A stretch of 57,955 nt of DNA from Paenibacillus massiliensis subsp. panacisoli DSM 21345 (GCF_000426545.1 NZ_AUFO01000035.1:1-57955), one strand, 5' to 3'. Shown: positions 43,134 to 51,320, numbered from the stretch's first letter. The notes: generated by a model from the sequence alone, not told the origin. A program made the numbers and translations.

Positions 43134-43841
43134 TTATTCCTTATCGATTGGCTTACGGATATCGTCTTGATAGTAGTCAAAAAAGAGCTGCTGATGTGTT
43201 CCTCTCACCGCGTAGAGCACATCAGCTATTCGTTTTCCTCTGCTCCTCACTTCAGTTTCCAGCCATTCTTTGCTTAATCCCTGATTTTGAAGGTTTTGTT
43301 CCAGGATTACCCCATCCATAACCAGTTCAATAGGGAACTTCTGGGTACTTGGTGCAAGCTTCATATCCTTCCTAGTTACGAATTGGTACTCCTCCTTCAA
43401 TAATACCGAAACTGTCCCATTATCCTCAAGAACCGCATAGTTGACCTCATTCAGATTGAAAATTCCCTTGCTTCGTAATACCTGATTCAGCGTATCAAGC
43501 GTATACCTTATCTGCTTCATGTTATCCTCAAGAATCTTCCCATTCTCGATCAACACAGTTGGCGAGCCAGAAATCCATTTTCGCAATTTACTGCTCTTGA
43601 TCGCAATGACGGATAGTAAAAATGAAATGCTGGCCATGACACCGAGTGCCAGAATGAAATAGGAATATTTCAACGGTACATTAAACGCCAAATTAGCTGC
43701 AACGGACCCCAGTGTAATGTTGGTTACAAAATCATGTAACGTCATGTTAGATATGGTCTGTTTACCAAGTAAACGGGCAATCAGCAATACGCTGAAAATG
43801 GCTAATATAGTTCGAACTATAATGTCTGCGTAAGTCTGCAT
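43134..43841 (-). CDS. yetF: DUF421 (YetF family) membrane protein
   Basis: A 235-residue protein with three N-terminal membrane segments (about residues 6-75). A cytoplasmic alpha/beta DUF421 domain follows (SPTVLIENGKILEDNMKQ, NEVNYAVLEDNGTVSVLLK), repeated in part by a second YetF-like half. Relatives in Bacillus include YetF, YrbG and YkjA, some of which are forespore or germination proteins. The start at 43841 (MQTYADIIVRTIL) has AGGAGGAGGG 9 nt upstream. A frame from 43877 would include that Shine-Dalgarno. It runs against the direction of the min and spoIVF genes, so it is an insertion into an otherwise conserved order. Confidence 0.9.
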   Translation of the reverse strand: MQTYADIIVRTILAIFSVLLIARLLGKQTISNMTLHDFVTNITLGSVAANLAFNVPLKYSYFILALGVMASISFLLSVIAIKSSKLRKWISGSPTVLIENGKILEDNMKQIRYTLDTLNQVLRSKGIFNLNEVNYAVLEDNGTVSVLLKEEYQFVTRKDMKLAPSTQKFPIELVMDGVILEQNLQNQGLSKEWLETEVRSRGKRIADVLYAVRGTHQQLFFDYYQDDIRKPIDKE

Positions 43842-43968
43842 TTGAATAATCCCTCCTCCTATGTTCATTATTTCCACACGAGATCAAAACACCACTTGTT
43901 AACGATAATTTTTCACCAACTGGTCATAAGGCACATAAGTCTTCTGCTCAATGCGTTTGGTTCTGCTC

Positions 43969-43996
43969 ATAAGTTGGAGCCCGTCCTCATATACAT
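43969..43996 (+). promoter_or_regulatory. candidate sigma-E promoter of spoIVFA-spoIVFB
   Basis: TCATAAG (ATA at 43969-43971), 16 nt, then CATATACAT (43988-43996), the ATA-N16-CATA spacing of mother-cell sigma-E promoters. It lies 33 bp before the spoIVFA ATG, and the spoIVF operon of B. subtilis is known to be sigma-E dependent. Confidence 0.5.
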
Positions 43997-44028
43997 GAAG
44001 CAAAAGATCCTCGCTGGAGGGACAGAAC

Positions 44029-44970
44029 ATGGACAGAGATACAGGAATTAAACGTCGTCGCGAAATGCGCATTCAGGAGCTACTCACACAGGAGATACAT
44101 CCTCAGGATGTTTACCGGCAGAGCATGCGCCTACAAGAAGAGGACTCGCATCTACGGACCATCGATCCGTATATTCGAGGAAGGCAGTCACAAAAGCGCA
44201 ATTCGCTCAACCCGAAGTCGTCGTCGCCACTTATGAAGGATTCAACAATGCGTGCCGGACAAGCGCAGGAGATGGAGCCAGATCCAGAATTCGAATGGAA
44301 AAAAAATAGGCATCGCTGGAATGATAGTTTCACAGCTCCACGAAAGCCTTCATTCGTGGCATCGTTAATCCGAAGGCTATGGGTAAGTGCTGCTTTGTTT
44401 GGATTGGTGTGGGGAGTATTCCACTGGGAAATGCCATATAGCTCGGAGATTCGCTTGTTTGTAGCGGATGCAATGCATCGTGATATGGATGTACAGTCTG
44501 TTGCTGGTTGGTATGAGGAGCATTTTGGTGGCTCACCGGCCTTCTTACCTATATTCAAGGGTCTGGAGCAGAAGGTGCAGCAGGTGCATGGACAGCATCA
44601 CTTGGCACCTCCTGTACGAGGCAGCATTGTCCAGCCCTTTGCCGTGAGCTTAAAAGGTATAGAGATTGTGCCGGAATCCTTTTCAACCGACCCAGTCCTG
44701 GTTAAGAGTATGGATGCGGGACGAGTCATGGATGTCGTACCAGGCACGGAAGGAGACAGCACAGTAGTCATTCGTCATACAGATGGACTGACTGCTATAT
44801 ATGGGCGCTTGTCGGGCACCTCGCTGAGGACTAATGATTGGGTACAGGAAGGGGACGTTGTGGGGCAATTTACAATCATGCAGGAAGCACAAGAAACCAA
44901 TACCTTGTACTTAGCTGTGAAGCAGGGAGAGCAGTATGTAGACCCGGCAGAAGTGGTAGCGTTTGATTAA
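44029..44970 (+). CDS. spoIVFA: stage IV sporulation protein FA (M23-like)
   Basis: Anchors and inhibits the SpoIVFB protease in the outer forespore membrane until the forespore signal arrives. The 313-residue protein has a cytoplasmic basic N-terminus. One membrane segment follows at about residues 119-136 (LWVSAALFGLVWGVFHW), then an extracytoplasmic M23/LytM-like domain from about residue 190 (PVRGSIVQPFA to the end). The HxxxD and HxH zinc ligands of active M23 peptidases are not visible, consistent with the non-catalytic LytM fold of SpoIVFA. GGAGGG lies 7 nt before ATG 44029. The spoIVFB start overlaps its end. Confidence 0.92.
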   Translation: MDRDTGIKRRREMRIQELLTQEIHPQDVYRQSMRLQEEDSHLRTIDPYIRGRQSQKRNSLNPKSSSPLMKDSTMRAGQAQEMEPDPEFEWKKNRHRWNDSFTAPRKPSFVASLIRRLWVSAALFGLVWGVFHWEMPYSSEIRLFVADAMHRDMDVQSVAGWYEEHFGGSPAFLPIFKGLEQKVQQVHGQHHLAPPVRGSIVQPFAVSLKGIEIVPESFSTDPVLVKSMDAGRVMDVVPGTEGDSTVVIRHTDGLTAIYGRLSGTSLRTNDWVQEGDVVGQFTIMQEAQETNTLYLAVKQGEQYVDPAEVVAFD

Positions 44971-45844
44971 GGTCAGAGGAGTAAGGCTGTCCTTACATCC
45001 GCTCTTCGTTCTGATCATGATGGCCTCGGTGCTCACAGGACATTTTATCGAGCTAGTGACCTTGTTTGCCATAGTGTTCGTTCATGAGTTGGGGCATGCT
45101 GCTGCTGCATCGATGCTCGGAGCGAGAGTAGTGTCCATTCAGATGCTTCCCTTCGGCGGTGTGGCCGAGATTGAGGACCAGGGCTGTCTTCCGGCATGGA
45201 AGGAGATTGTGATTGCACTCGCCGGGCCTCTGCAAAATCTGTTTATGATTGCGGTGCTGCTCTTGATTCGTAATCTGGGGACAGAGCAACACGAATTTAT
45301 CGACTATGTCATCCGTGGCAACCTGATGATTATGTTATTTAATCTGCTGCCTGTGCTTCCACTAGATGGTGGAAAGATTGTCCAGGCGTTGCTGAGTATA
45401 CTGCTGTCCTATCATGCTGTTCTCCAGCATACGTTACGCGTTAGTATGGTCTGCAGTATCATGATGTGTGTAGCGGCGATTATCCCTGCCCTCTCAGGCA
45501 AGGGACCACCGTATTTGAATATGCTCGCTATGGGCTTGTTTCTCTTTTACTCCAATTTTACTGACTACAGGAACCTTCCCTATCGTTTTGTCCGCTTCCT
45601 GCTTGGTCGAGATAATCAATACCGTAAAAAGCTAGAGAAGGGAATCATTGCCACGCCAATCATCTCTCATCCAGTGCAACATTTGGAGGGGATTCTGCGT
45701 CTATTTAAGAGGGAGAAATACCATATGATTTATGTCATGAATGAAGAGGGCGGCATTATAGCCATGCTCCCGGAGCAGCGGTTAATACGATCTTTTTTCA
45801 CTAATTATCATGCATCTGGTCCACCTGACCGAAATATATCATAG
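44963..45844 (+). CDS. spoIVFB: stage IV sporulation protein FB, pro-sigma-K processing site-2 protease
   Basis: An intramembrane zinc metalloprotease that releases sigma-K in the mother cell. The 293-residue protein has several membrane segments. The catalytic motif HELGH is at residues 41-45, and the third ligand Asp135 lies in LLPVLPLDGGK. The 94-residue spacing between the two sites equals that in B. subtilis SpoIVFB (43/137). The C-terminal 75 residues form a CBS-like cytoplasmic domain (VQHLEGILRLFKREKYHMIYV). The start is TTG 44963, overlapping the spoIVFA stop by 8 nt, so the two are translationally coupled. Confidence 0.96.
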   Translation: MIKVRGVRLSLHPLFVLIMMASVLTGHFIELVTLFAIVFVHELGHAAAASMLGARVVSIQMLPFGGVAEIEDQGCLPAWKEIVIALAGPLQNLFMIAVLLLIRNLGTEQHEFIDYVIRGNLMIMLFNLLPVLPLDGGKIVQALLSILLSYHAVLQHTLRVSMVCSIMMCVAAIIPALSGKGPPYLNMLAMGLFLFYSNFTDYRNLPYRFVRFLLGRDNQYRKKLEKGIIATPIISHPVQHLEGILRLFKREKYHMIYVMNEEGGIIAMLPEQRLIRSFFTNYHASGPPDRNIS

Positions 45845-45932
45845 TGGGGTAATATGGAAAAAATAGAGATATAAACTCATCATAAAAGTTGTTATGATAG
45901 ATAGAGGAACTTAGCCGGGATAGGAGAATTCC

Positions 45933-47117
45933 ATGAAACAGATGATCGTACACTATAAGCAGCAGACCACGCAGATGGCTCTACTGGATCAGGGAAGACT
46001 GGTAGAATATGCTGCGGAGCGTTCACGGGAGCGGGATACGCTGGGCTCCTTCTACAAAGCGCGTGTAGTCAATGTGGTTCCTGGCATGCAGGCGGCATTC
46101 GTTGACATCGGCCAGCGTAAGAATGCTTTTTTGTACGTGGATGATGTATTGCACGCTCATACGGACAAGCAGCCGAAGGTGAAGCCCGATATTGCTAGTC
46201 TGCTTCATGTGGGGCAAGAGCTGATTGTGCAGGTATTCAAGGAGCAGTTCGGTAATAAAGGAGCAAGAGTTACAACCCATTATTCGTTGCCTGGGCGCTG
46301 GATCGTGTATATGCCCTGTGCTGATTATGTAGCCGTCTCCAAGAAGATTGAGCGTGAAGGGGAGCGTGCCCGCCTGAAATCCTTGGGGGAGCAAGTGCGA
46401 ACTGGCGAGGAAGGACTAATCATTCGGACTGTCTCCGAGGACGAGGGCCAGGAGGCGATTGAAAGTGATCTGCGCTTGCTTCGCAGGCAATGGGAAGCCA
46501 TACAATCCAAGGCAGAACGGACAAATGCACCGGCAGAGCTACATAAGGATCTAAGTATTGTACAGCGGTTCATACGCGATGCATTCACACCCGAGCAGGA
46601 TGAGCTCATCATTGATACGGAGTCACAGGTGGAGGAGGCCATTGCCTTTCTTGAGGGGCTTGGAGTCAGCCGACCCTCCGTCAGACTGTACAAAGGGGCA
46701 GAGCCTATTTTTAACGCCCATGGTGTCCAAGAGCAGCTTGAGCGGGATTTTGCCCGTAAAGTCTGGTTGAAGGGCGGAGGCTACATCATTATTGATCATA
46801 CCGAAGCTCTGACCGTTATTGATGTAAATACAGGCAAATATACAGGCGGTAGTAATCTGGAGGAGACGGTGACCCAGACGAATATGGAAGCCGCATCAGA
46901 GATTGCTCGTCTGATGAGAGTACGTGACATTGGCGGGATCATTATTGTCGATTTCATTGATATGGAAAGGGACGAGCATCGAAAGGAAGTGGCGAGTGTG
47001 CTTGAGCAGGAGCTGAAGCAGGATCGGACCAAGTCCTACATTGTAGGCTGGACGAAGCTGGGGCTACTCGAGATCACTCGCAAGAAGGTTCGTGAGGAGA
47101 AGACGCTTGTGCCTTAA
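45933..47117 (+). CDS. rng: ribonuclease E/G family protein (RNase G-like)
   Basis: An endoribonuclease that processes rRNA or degrades mRNA at single-stranded AU-rich sites. The 394-residue protein has an S1 domain (about residues 35-120, FYKARVVNVVPGMQAAFVDIG). The RNase H-like catalytic core has the metal-binding aspartates Asp297 in TVIDVNTGKY and Asp340 in IIIVDFIDM, 43 residues apart as in E. coli RNase E (303/346). It stops at KKVREEKTLVP and therefore lacks the CPxC zinc-link and C-terminal region that allow tetramer formation in E. coli. No cysteine pair is encoded after the stop. B. subtilis lacks this family. GATAGGAG lies 7 nt before the ATG. Confidence 0.92.
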   Translation: MKQMIVHYKQQTTQMALLDQGRLVEYAAERSRERDTLGSFYKARVVNVVPGMQAAFVDIGQRKNAFLYVDDVLHAHTDKQPKVKPDIASLLHVGQELIVQVFKEQFGNKGARVTTHYSLPGRWIVYMPCADYVAVSKKIEREGERARLKSLGEQVRTGEEGLIIRTVSEDEGQEAIESDLRLLRRQWEAIQSKAERTNAPAELHKDLSIVQRFIRDAFTPEQDELIIDTESQVEEAIAFLEGLGVSRPSVRLYKGAEPIFNAHGVQEQLERDFARKVWLKGGGYIIIDHTEALTVIDVNTGKYTGGSNLEETVTQTNMEAASEIARLMRVRDIGGIIIVDFIDMERDEHRKEVASVLEQELKQDRTKSYIVGWTKLGLLEITRKKVREEKTLVP

Positions 47118-47149
47118 TGAGCTGATGGTCGCATGATTGAAATAATATC

Positions 47150-47178
47150 TTGAAATCACATACCACATATGCTAGAAT
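47150..47178 (+). promoter_or_regulatory. sigma-A promoter of the rplU operon
   Basis: TTGAAA (47150-47155), a 17-nt spacer and TAGAAT (47173-47178). Transcript start is predicted near 47185. Confidence 0.75.
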
Positions 47179-47184
47179 CATCTG

Positions 47185-47305
47185 GTATGTGTATGATCTA
47201 TTGCTGCACATGCTGTAACCGCACCAGTGAGGTCGAAGTGTGACATTCCTAGTGGATGTGACCACCTGCATCAGGGCGAGTCTGAGAAATAAGGAGGTGC
47301 AAGCA
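47185..47305 (+). promoter_or_regulatory. ribosomal protein L21 leader (probable autoregulatory 5' UTR)
   Basis: About 120 nt of 5' UTR lie between the promoter and rplU. It contains a nested stem (GGTC at 47231 with GACC at 47260, enclosing ACATTCC/GGATGT) and ends in the AAGGAGGTG Shine-Dalgarno. Firmicutes carry a structured L21 leader at this exact place. I infer the class from location and structure rather than from a model match. Confidence 0.6.
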
Positions 47306-47617
47306 ATGTACGCAATTATCGAAACTGGTGGCAAGCAATACAAAGTTCAAGAGGGCGATGTATTGTACATTGAGAAGCTGAACGCAAATGATGGTGATAC
47401 TGTAACTTTTGACCGTGTCCTGGCTGTGTCCAATGACAAAGGTCTTAACGCAGGTACTCCACTCGTATCCGGAGCTTCCGTAACAGCTAAGGTTGAGAAG
47501 CATGGCAAAGGCCAAAAGGTTGTTGTATACAAATACAAACCGAAAAAGAACTACCATGTGAAGCAAGGTCATCGTCAACCTTACACTAAAGTAACGATTG
47601 AAAAAATCCAAGCATAA
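47306..47617 (+). CDS. rplU: 50S ribosomal protein L21
   Basis: A large-subunit protein of 103 residues that starts YAIIETGGKQYKVQEGD, with the conserved FDRVLAVS and KKNYHVKQGHRQPYT segments and a typical C-terminus (VTIEKIQA). AAGGAGGTG lies 6 nt before ATG 47306. The frame open from 47240 belongs to the leader. It is the first gene of the rplU-prp-rpmA operon. Confidence 0.98.
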   Translation: MYAIIETGGKQYKVQEGDVLYIEKLNANDGDTVTFDRVLAVSNDKGLNAGTPLVSGASVTAKVEKHGKGQKVVVYKYKPKKNYHVKQGHRQPYTKVTIEKIQA

Positions 47618-47630
47618 GAGGGTTCGATAA

Positions 47631-47957
47631 GTGATTATCGTACACATTAAGCATATGGAGAACGGAAGCATCGCTGGTTTTTCGGTGAAAGGTCATGCGA
47701 ACTATGCTAAATCTGGTGAAGACATTGTGTGTGCTGGAGTATCAGCCGTCACTGTAGGAACAGTTAACTCGATTGAAGCTTTGACAGGTGTCGTGCTCAA
47801 CTCGAGAATGAAGGACGGATTTTTAAGTGCCGATCTTCCTGAACTGCCTCATGATCATGTCTTTGACGAGATTCAGCTGCTGATGAAATCTATGGCTGTT
47901 ATGTTGGAGACTATTGCAACGTCATACGGTAAGTATATTGAAATACACAATTCCTAA
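47631..47957 (+). CDS. prp: ribosomal-processing cysteine protease Prp
   Basis: Cleaves the N-terminal extension of ribosomal protein L27 in Firmicutes. The 108-residue protein has the catalytic pair His22 (in VKGHANYA) and Cys34 (in DIVCAGVSA), at the same positions known for Prp of Staphylococcus aureus. The start is GTG 47631, with GAGGG about 8 nt upstream. It lies between rplU and rpmA, the fixed location of this gene, 13 nt after rplU and 18 nt before rpmA. Confidence 0.96.
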   Translation: MIIVHIKHMENGSIAGFSVKGHANYAKSGEDIVCAGVSAVTVGTVNSIEALTGVVLNSRMKDGFLSADLPELPHDHVFDEIQLLMKSMAVMLETIATSYGKYIEIHNS

Positions 47958-47975
47958 ATGAAGGAGGTTGACACG

Positions 47976-48287
47976 ATGTTGAGATTGGACCTTCAGTTGT
48001 TCGCATCCAAGAAGGGTGTGGGCTCCACAAAGAACGGACGTGATAGCCGTTCCAAACGTCTGGGTACAAAGCGTGCTGACGGACAAACCGTTACTGGCGG
48101 AAGCATTCTAGTTCGTCAACGCGGAACGAAAATTCATCCGGGTACGAACGTGGGAATCGGTAAAGACGACACTTTGTTTGCGAAAGTAGACGGCGTTGTT
48201 AAGTTCGAGCGTTGGGGACGTGACCGCAAAAAAGTTAGCGTCTATCCGGTTGATGTCGCTCCGGTAGCGGCTGCAGTAGAAGCTTAA
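47976..48287 (+). CDS. rpmA: 50S ribosomal protein L27, with Prp-cleaved N-terminal extension
   Basis: A large-subunit protein whose N-terminus reaches the peptidyl-transferase centre. The 103-residue precursor begins MLRLDLQLF followed by ASKKGVGSTKNGRDS. The first nine residues form the LQLF-type extension removed by Prp, leaving the mature A-S-K-K start. AAGGAGG lies about 7 nt before ATG 47976. The longer frame from 47958 includes that Shine-Dalgarno and is rejected. A strong terminator follows. Confidence 0.98.
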   Translation: MLRLDLQLFASKKGVGSTKNGRDSRSKRLGTKRADGQTVTGGSILVRQRGTKIHPGTNVGIGKDDTLFAKVDGVVKFERWGRDRKKVSVYPVDVAPVAAAVEA

Positions 48288-48308
48288 TAGCGGTTGAACC
48301 GTGACCAG

Positions 48309-48338
48309 GCCTCCGGCATTACGCCGGGGGCTTTTTTT
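48309..48338 (+). terminator. rho-independent terminator after rpmA
   Basis: GCCTCCGGC pairs with GCCGGGGGC around ATTAC, followed by seven Ts. Confidence 0.88.
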
Positions 48339-48444
48339 GAATCATGGATCATTCGAATTATGAATCATTTGGCTCATGGGTCCAGGCATTAGAGGTATAG
48401 CAGTAATATTCTTTTTTATTGGTAATGTACTGGAAAGTAACTCA

Positions 48445-48453
48445 TGCTATACT
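48445..48453 (+). promoter_or_regulatory. candidate extended -10 promoter of spo0B
   Basis: TGC-TATACT (48445-48453) is an extended -10 element 50 bp before the spo0B start. The -35 region is weak. Confidence 0.45.
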
Positions 48454-48503
48454 GGATGTTGAATTCATGATCTGACCTTAAGCGTTGAGAACGGAGAGAA
48501 GCC

Positions 48504-49241
48504 ATGTTATTGCGGAAATATTTACCGCTGCTGGCGGTATGTTCGATTCTGATTCCTTTCGTTATAGCACTTTTATTTCCGGGTACAATGAGTATAGTCC
48601 TGCTTGGGCTTTGGGGTGGCGTGGCAGGTGTTACTGCGATGCGGATTGCCCAACGTAAAAAAGATACCGAGCAAGCTTCAGCCATTCGGGAGTTGAAGCA
48701 GACGGCAATGGATACATTAACGCACCACAGGCATGATTGGATGAATGATCTGCAGGTGCTCTACGGATATATCCGTATGGGGAAGCATGAGAGGTCGGTC
48801 CAGTACGTGGAACGAATCAAGGAACGTGTCCTTGAGGAGAGCCGAGTTGCCAAGCTGGGTGTCCCATCACTTGTATTCTACTTGCAGTCGTTCCGGACAT
48901 GCTCTGGTGACCTACAGCTAAGCATTCATGTGGAAGACCAACTGCAACTGGAGACTGCCATCTCTCCCGAAGACGGCGAGTCGCTTGCTTCAGCCGTCAT
49001 TGAGTTTCTTGATGCCTGCAAGCACAGAGAGGGCCGGTCGTCCTGGGGAGAAGTGCGCAGCCTGAGCTTGTATTTTGAGATGGACCATGAAGATATTGTC
49101 GTGCGTATTGAAGGAGACGGGATACCTGAGCAATCGGACAAGCTGTTACAGCTGCGATCTGTTGTCAGTAATACCCGGGTAAGAGCAGAAGAGCATCCGT
49201 CAGGGCATATTATTCGAATGAGGATGCAGTGTCAAGCATAA
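48504..49241 (+). CDS. spo0B: Spo0B-like sporulation phosphotransferase with N-terminal membrane anchor
   Basis: Part of the phosphorelay, moving phosphate from Spo0F to Spo0A. The 245-residue protein has the phospho-accepting helix HHRHDWMNDLQVLYGYI, with His77 in RHDWMN as the expected active histidine, then a degenerate histidine-kinase-like C-terminal domain. Unlike the soluble 192-residue B. subtilis protein, it begins with two hydrophobic segments (about 7-26 and 29-48: LPLLAVCSILIPFVIALL, then SIVLLGLWGGVAGVTA). It is therefore probably membrane-anchored. ATG 48504 follows GGAGAGAAGCC. Its position between rpmA and obgE is the spo0B locus of Bacillus. Confidence 0.9.
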   Translation: MLLRKYLPLLAVCSILIPFVIALLFPGTMSIVLLGLWGGVAGVTAMRIAQRKKDTEQASAIRELKQTAMDTLTHHRHDWMNDLQVLYGYIRMGKHERSVQYVERIKERVLEESRVAKLGVPSLVFYLQSFRTCSGDLQLSIHVEDQLQLETAISPEDGESLASAVIEFLDACKHREGRSSWGEVRSLSLYFEMDHEDIVVRIEGDGIPEQSDKLLQLRSVVSNTRVRAEEHPSGHIIRMRMQCQA

Positions 49242-49256
49242 GGAAGGTGAAATTGC

Positions 49257-50567
49257 ATGTTTGTAGATAAAGCCAAAATTTATGTCAAAGGCGGAGACGG
49301 CGGGGATGGACTCGTAGCGTTCCGTCGTGAGAAGTATGTGCCTAATGGAGGTCCAGCGGGCGGTGATGGTGGAAAAGGTGGTCATGTGATCTTTCGTGTA
49401 GACGAGGGTCTTCGTACCTTGATGGACTTTCGTTATCAGCGTCACTTCAAAGCACCTAAAGGCGAGAAGGGGCGTAACAAGAGTCAGCATGGTGCCAACG
49501 CGGAGCATATGATCGTTCGTATACCACCAGGTACCATGATTCTGGATGATGATTCTGGTGAGATGCTTGCCGACATGACCCGCCATGGGCAAGAGGTTAT
49601 CGTTGCCAGAGGTGGACGTGGTGGACGTGGGAATATGCGTTTTGCTACGCCAGCTAATCCTGCACCTGAATTGGCTGAGAATGGTGAAGATGGACAGGAG
49701 CGTTATATTACGCTGGAGCTGAAGGTCATGGCTGACGTCGGACTTGTCGGATTCCCTAGTGTCGGCAAATCCACACTGCTGTCCGTTGTATCGGCTGCTA
49801 CTCCGAAGATTGGAGCCTATCATTTTACAACCATTACACCGAATCTTGGTGTTGTCGAAGCGGGAGATGGACGTAGCTTTGTTATGGCTGACCTTCCAGG
49901 GCTGATTGAAGGTGCCAGTGAGGGTGTAGGGCTTGGTCATGAGTTCCTCCGTCACATTGAGCGTACACGTATCATTATCCATGTCGTGGATATGGCAGGC
50001 TCAGAGGGCCGTGATCCTTATGATGACTGGTTGAAGATCAATGAGGAGCTTAGACAGTACAATGCGAATCTGGAGTCCCGTCCGCAGATCGTTGCAGCCA
50101 ACAAGATGGATATGCCGGAAGCTGCTGAGCATCTGGAGGAGTTCCGCCGTCAGGTAGCTGAAGTACGTCCGGATCTCGAAATTCTTCCGATTTCCTCACT
50201 TACACGCCAAGGTATTCAGGAGCTACTATATCGCGCAGCCGAGCTGCTGGATCAGATTCCTGATGAGCCAGACGTTGAGGAAGTAGCAGAGCTTCAGGAG
50301 CGTAAGGTGTACAAGCTGGAGACGGAGGAAGATAACAGCTTCCGTATCGTGAGAGAGAACGACATCTTCGTTGTCGAGAGCGTGAAGATCGAACGTATGA
50401 TGAAACGGATGCAGCTAACGTCGCATGAGGCAATTCTCAAGCTTGCCAGAACACTGCGCCACATGGGGGTAGATGACGAGCTGCGGAAGCGCGGTGCCAA
50501 GGATGGCACGATTGTGCGCATTAATGATTTTGAATTCGAATTCGTTGAGGGTAGCAGTTACTACTAA
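49257..50567 (+). CDS. obgE: GTPase Obg (CgtA)
   Basis: An essential GTPase in 50S assembly, ppGpp response and sporulation control. The 436-residue protein has the N-terminal glycine-rich Obg fold (about residues 1-158, GGDGGDGLVAFRREKYVP and RGGRGGRGN). The G domain follows with G1 GFPSVGKST, G3 DLPGLIEGA and G4 ANKMD. The C-terminal OCT domain is near residues 355-430. ATG 49257 follows AAGGAAGGTG by 8 nt and is 15 nt after spo0B, forming the spo0B-obg operon known in B. subtilis. Confidence 0.98.
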   Translation: MFVDKAKIYVKGGDGGDGLVAFRREKYVPNGGPAGGDGGKGGHVIFRVDEGLRTLMDFRYQRHFKAPKGEKGRNKSQHGANAEHMIVRIPPGTMILDDDSGEMLADMTRHGQEVIVARGGRGGRGNMRFATPANPAPELAENGEDGQERYITLELKVMADVGLVGFPSVGKSTLLSVVSAATPKIGAYHFTTITPNLGVVEAGDGRSFVMADLPGLIEGASEGVGLGHEFLRHIERTRIIIHVVDMAGSEGRDPYDDWLKINEELRQYNANLESRPQIVAANKMDMPEAAEHLEEFRRQVAEVRPDLEILPISSLTRQGIQELLYRAAELLDQIPDEPDVEEVAELQERKVYKLETEEDNSFRIVRENDIFVVESVKIERMMKRMQLTSHEAILKLARTLRHMGVDDELRKRGAKDGTIVRINDFEFEFVEGSSYY

Positions 50568-50658
50568 GTCAGCAGACATCCCTCAATTGTAGTGGATACT
50601 GATCAGAAGGTCATAGGGGCAAAGCCTCTATGCATGAATATTAGATTCACATATGAAG

Positions 50659-50696
50659 AACACGATCCTTGCTATAGAGCGAGGGTCGTGTTTTTG
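50659..50696 (+). terminator. rho-independent terminator after obgE
   Basis: AACACGATCCT pairs with AGGGTCGTGTT (one G-T pair) around a short loop, followed by TTTTT. Confidence 0.8.
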
Positions 50697-50774
50697 CATA
50701 TACAAATGATTCATGGGAGTCTTACCTTACATCTGGTGTAATAGGGACACTTGGCTCATCGGGACATAAAGTTA

Positions 50775-50803
50775 TTGCTCTAATTCATTTCTTTCGATAT
50801 AAT
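50775..50803 (+). promoter_or_regulatory. sigma-A promoter of the pheB-hom-thrB-pheA operon
   Basis: TTGCTC (50775-50780), a 17-nt spacer and a perfect TATAAT (50798-50803), about 43 bp before the pheB start. Confidence 0.75.
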
Positions 50804-50845
50804 GTCCTCTATATGAAAACATAAGTCTTTGAGGAGAGGACGTTC

Positions 50846-51298
50846 GTGAAAGAACGCTACTATTTGGTTAATGAGGATATTTTGCCTGAAGCCATTGTGA
50901 AGACGATTCAAGTGAAACAGCTTCTAGCCTCCGGGGACGTCAAGACAGTTCATGAAGCCGTAGAGCAGGTGGGCCTGAGTAGAAGCGCTTTTTATAAATA
51001 CAAAGATGGTATCCACCTGATCAATCAGCTCGAACGAGAGCGCATTGTGAATGTCTCTATTGATCTAGAGCATCAATCAGGATTATTATCCAGGGTATTG
51101 GCAATGGTAGCAGAGCATGGAGGGAATGTCTTGACGATTCAGCAGAGCATTCCACTGCAGGGCCGAGCCAACGTGGTCATTTCTGTGGAAATGTCGAGGT
51201 TGAATGAGGATCTTGGGGGTATGCTGGAGGATCTGCAAAGCGTTGCAGGAGTCAAGAGAGTCCGTATGATTGGACAGGGGTACATGGGTGTGATCTAA
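50846..51298 (+). CDS. pheB: ACT domain-containing protein, UPF0735 (PheB)
   Basis: A 150-residue cytoplasmic protein with an N-terminal helical region (EAIVKTIQVKQLLASGDVK), where SRSAFYKYKDGI looks helix-turn-helix-like. A C-terminal ACT domain (VNVSIDLEHQSGLLSRVLAMVAEHGGNVL) follows. It matches the UPF0735/PheB family, found next to pheA or amino-acid genes and thought to sense amino acids. The start is GTG 50846 after GGAGAGGA. It is the first gene of a unit running through hom, thrB and pheA. Confidence 0.93.
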   Translation: MKERYYLVNEDILPEAIVKTIQVKQLLASGDVKTVHEAVEQVGLSRSAFYKYKDGIHLINQLERERIVNVSIDLEHQSGLLSRVLAMVAEHGGNVLTIQQSIPLQGRANVVISVEMSRLNEDLGGMLEDLQSVAGVKRVRMIGQGYMGVI

Positions 51299-51320
51299 GT
51301 TGGAATAGTGAGGGGATATC

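Noticed and set aside
43899..44030. A 43-codon minus-strand frame between yetF and spoIVFA ending in YVPYDQLVKNYR
   Set aside because: It starts inside the spoIVFA ATG, covers the spoIVFA Shine-Dalgarno and candidate sigma-E promoter, has no ribosome binding site of its own, and the family is not recognised. It could be a remnant but I cannot support it.
44600..44970. SpoIVFA as an active M23 peptidase
   Set aside because: The HxxxD and HxH zinc ligands are not present, so a structural role is more likely.
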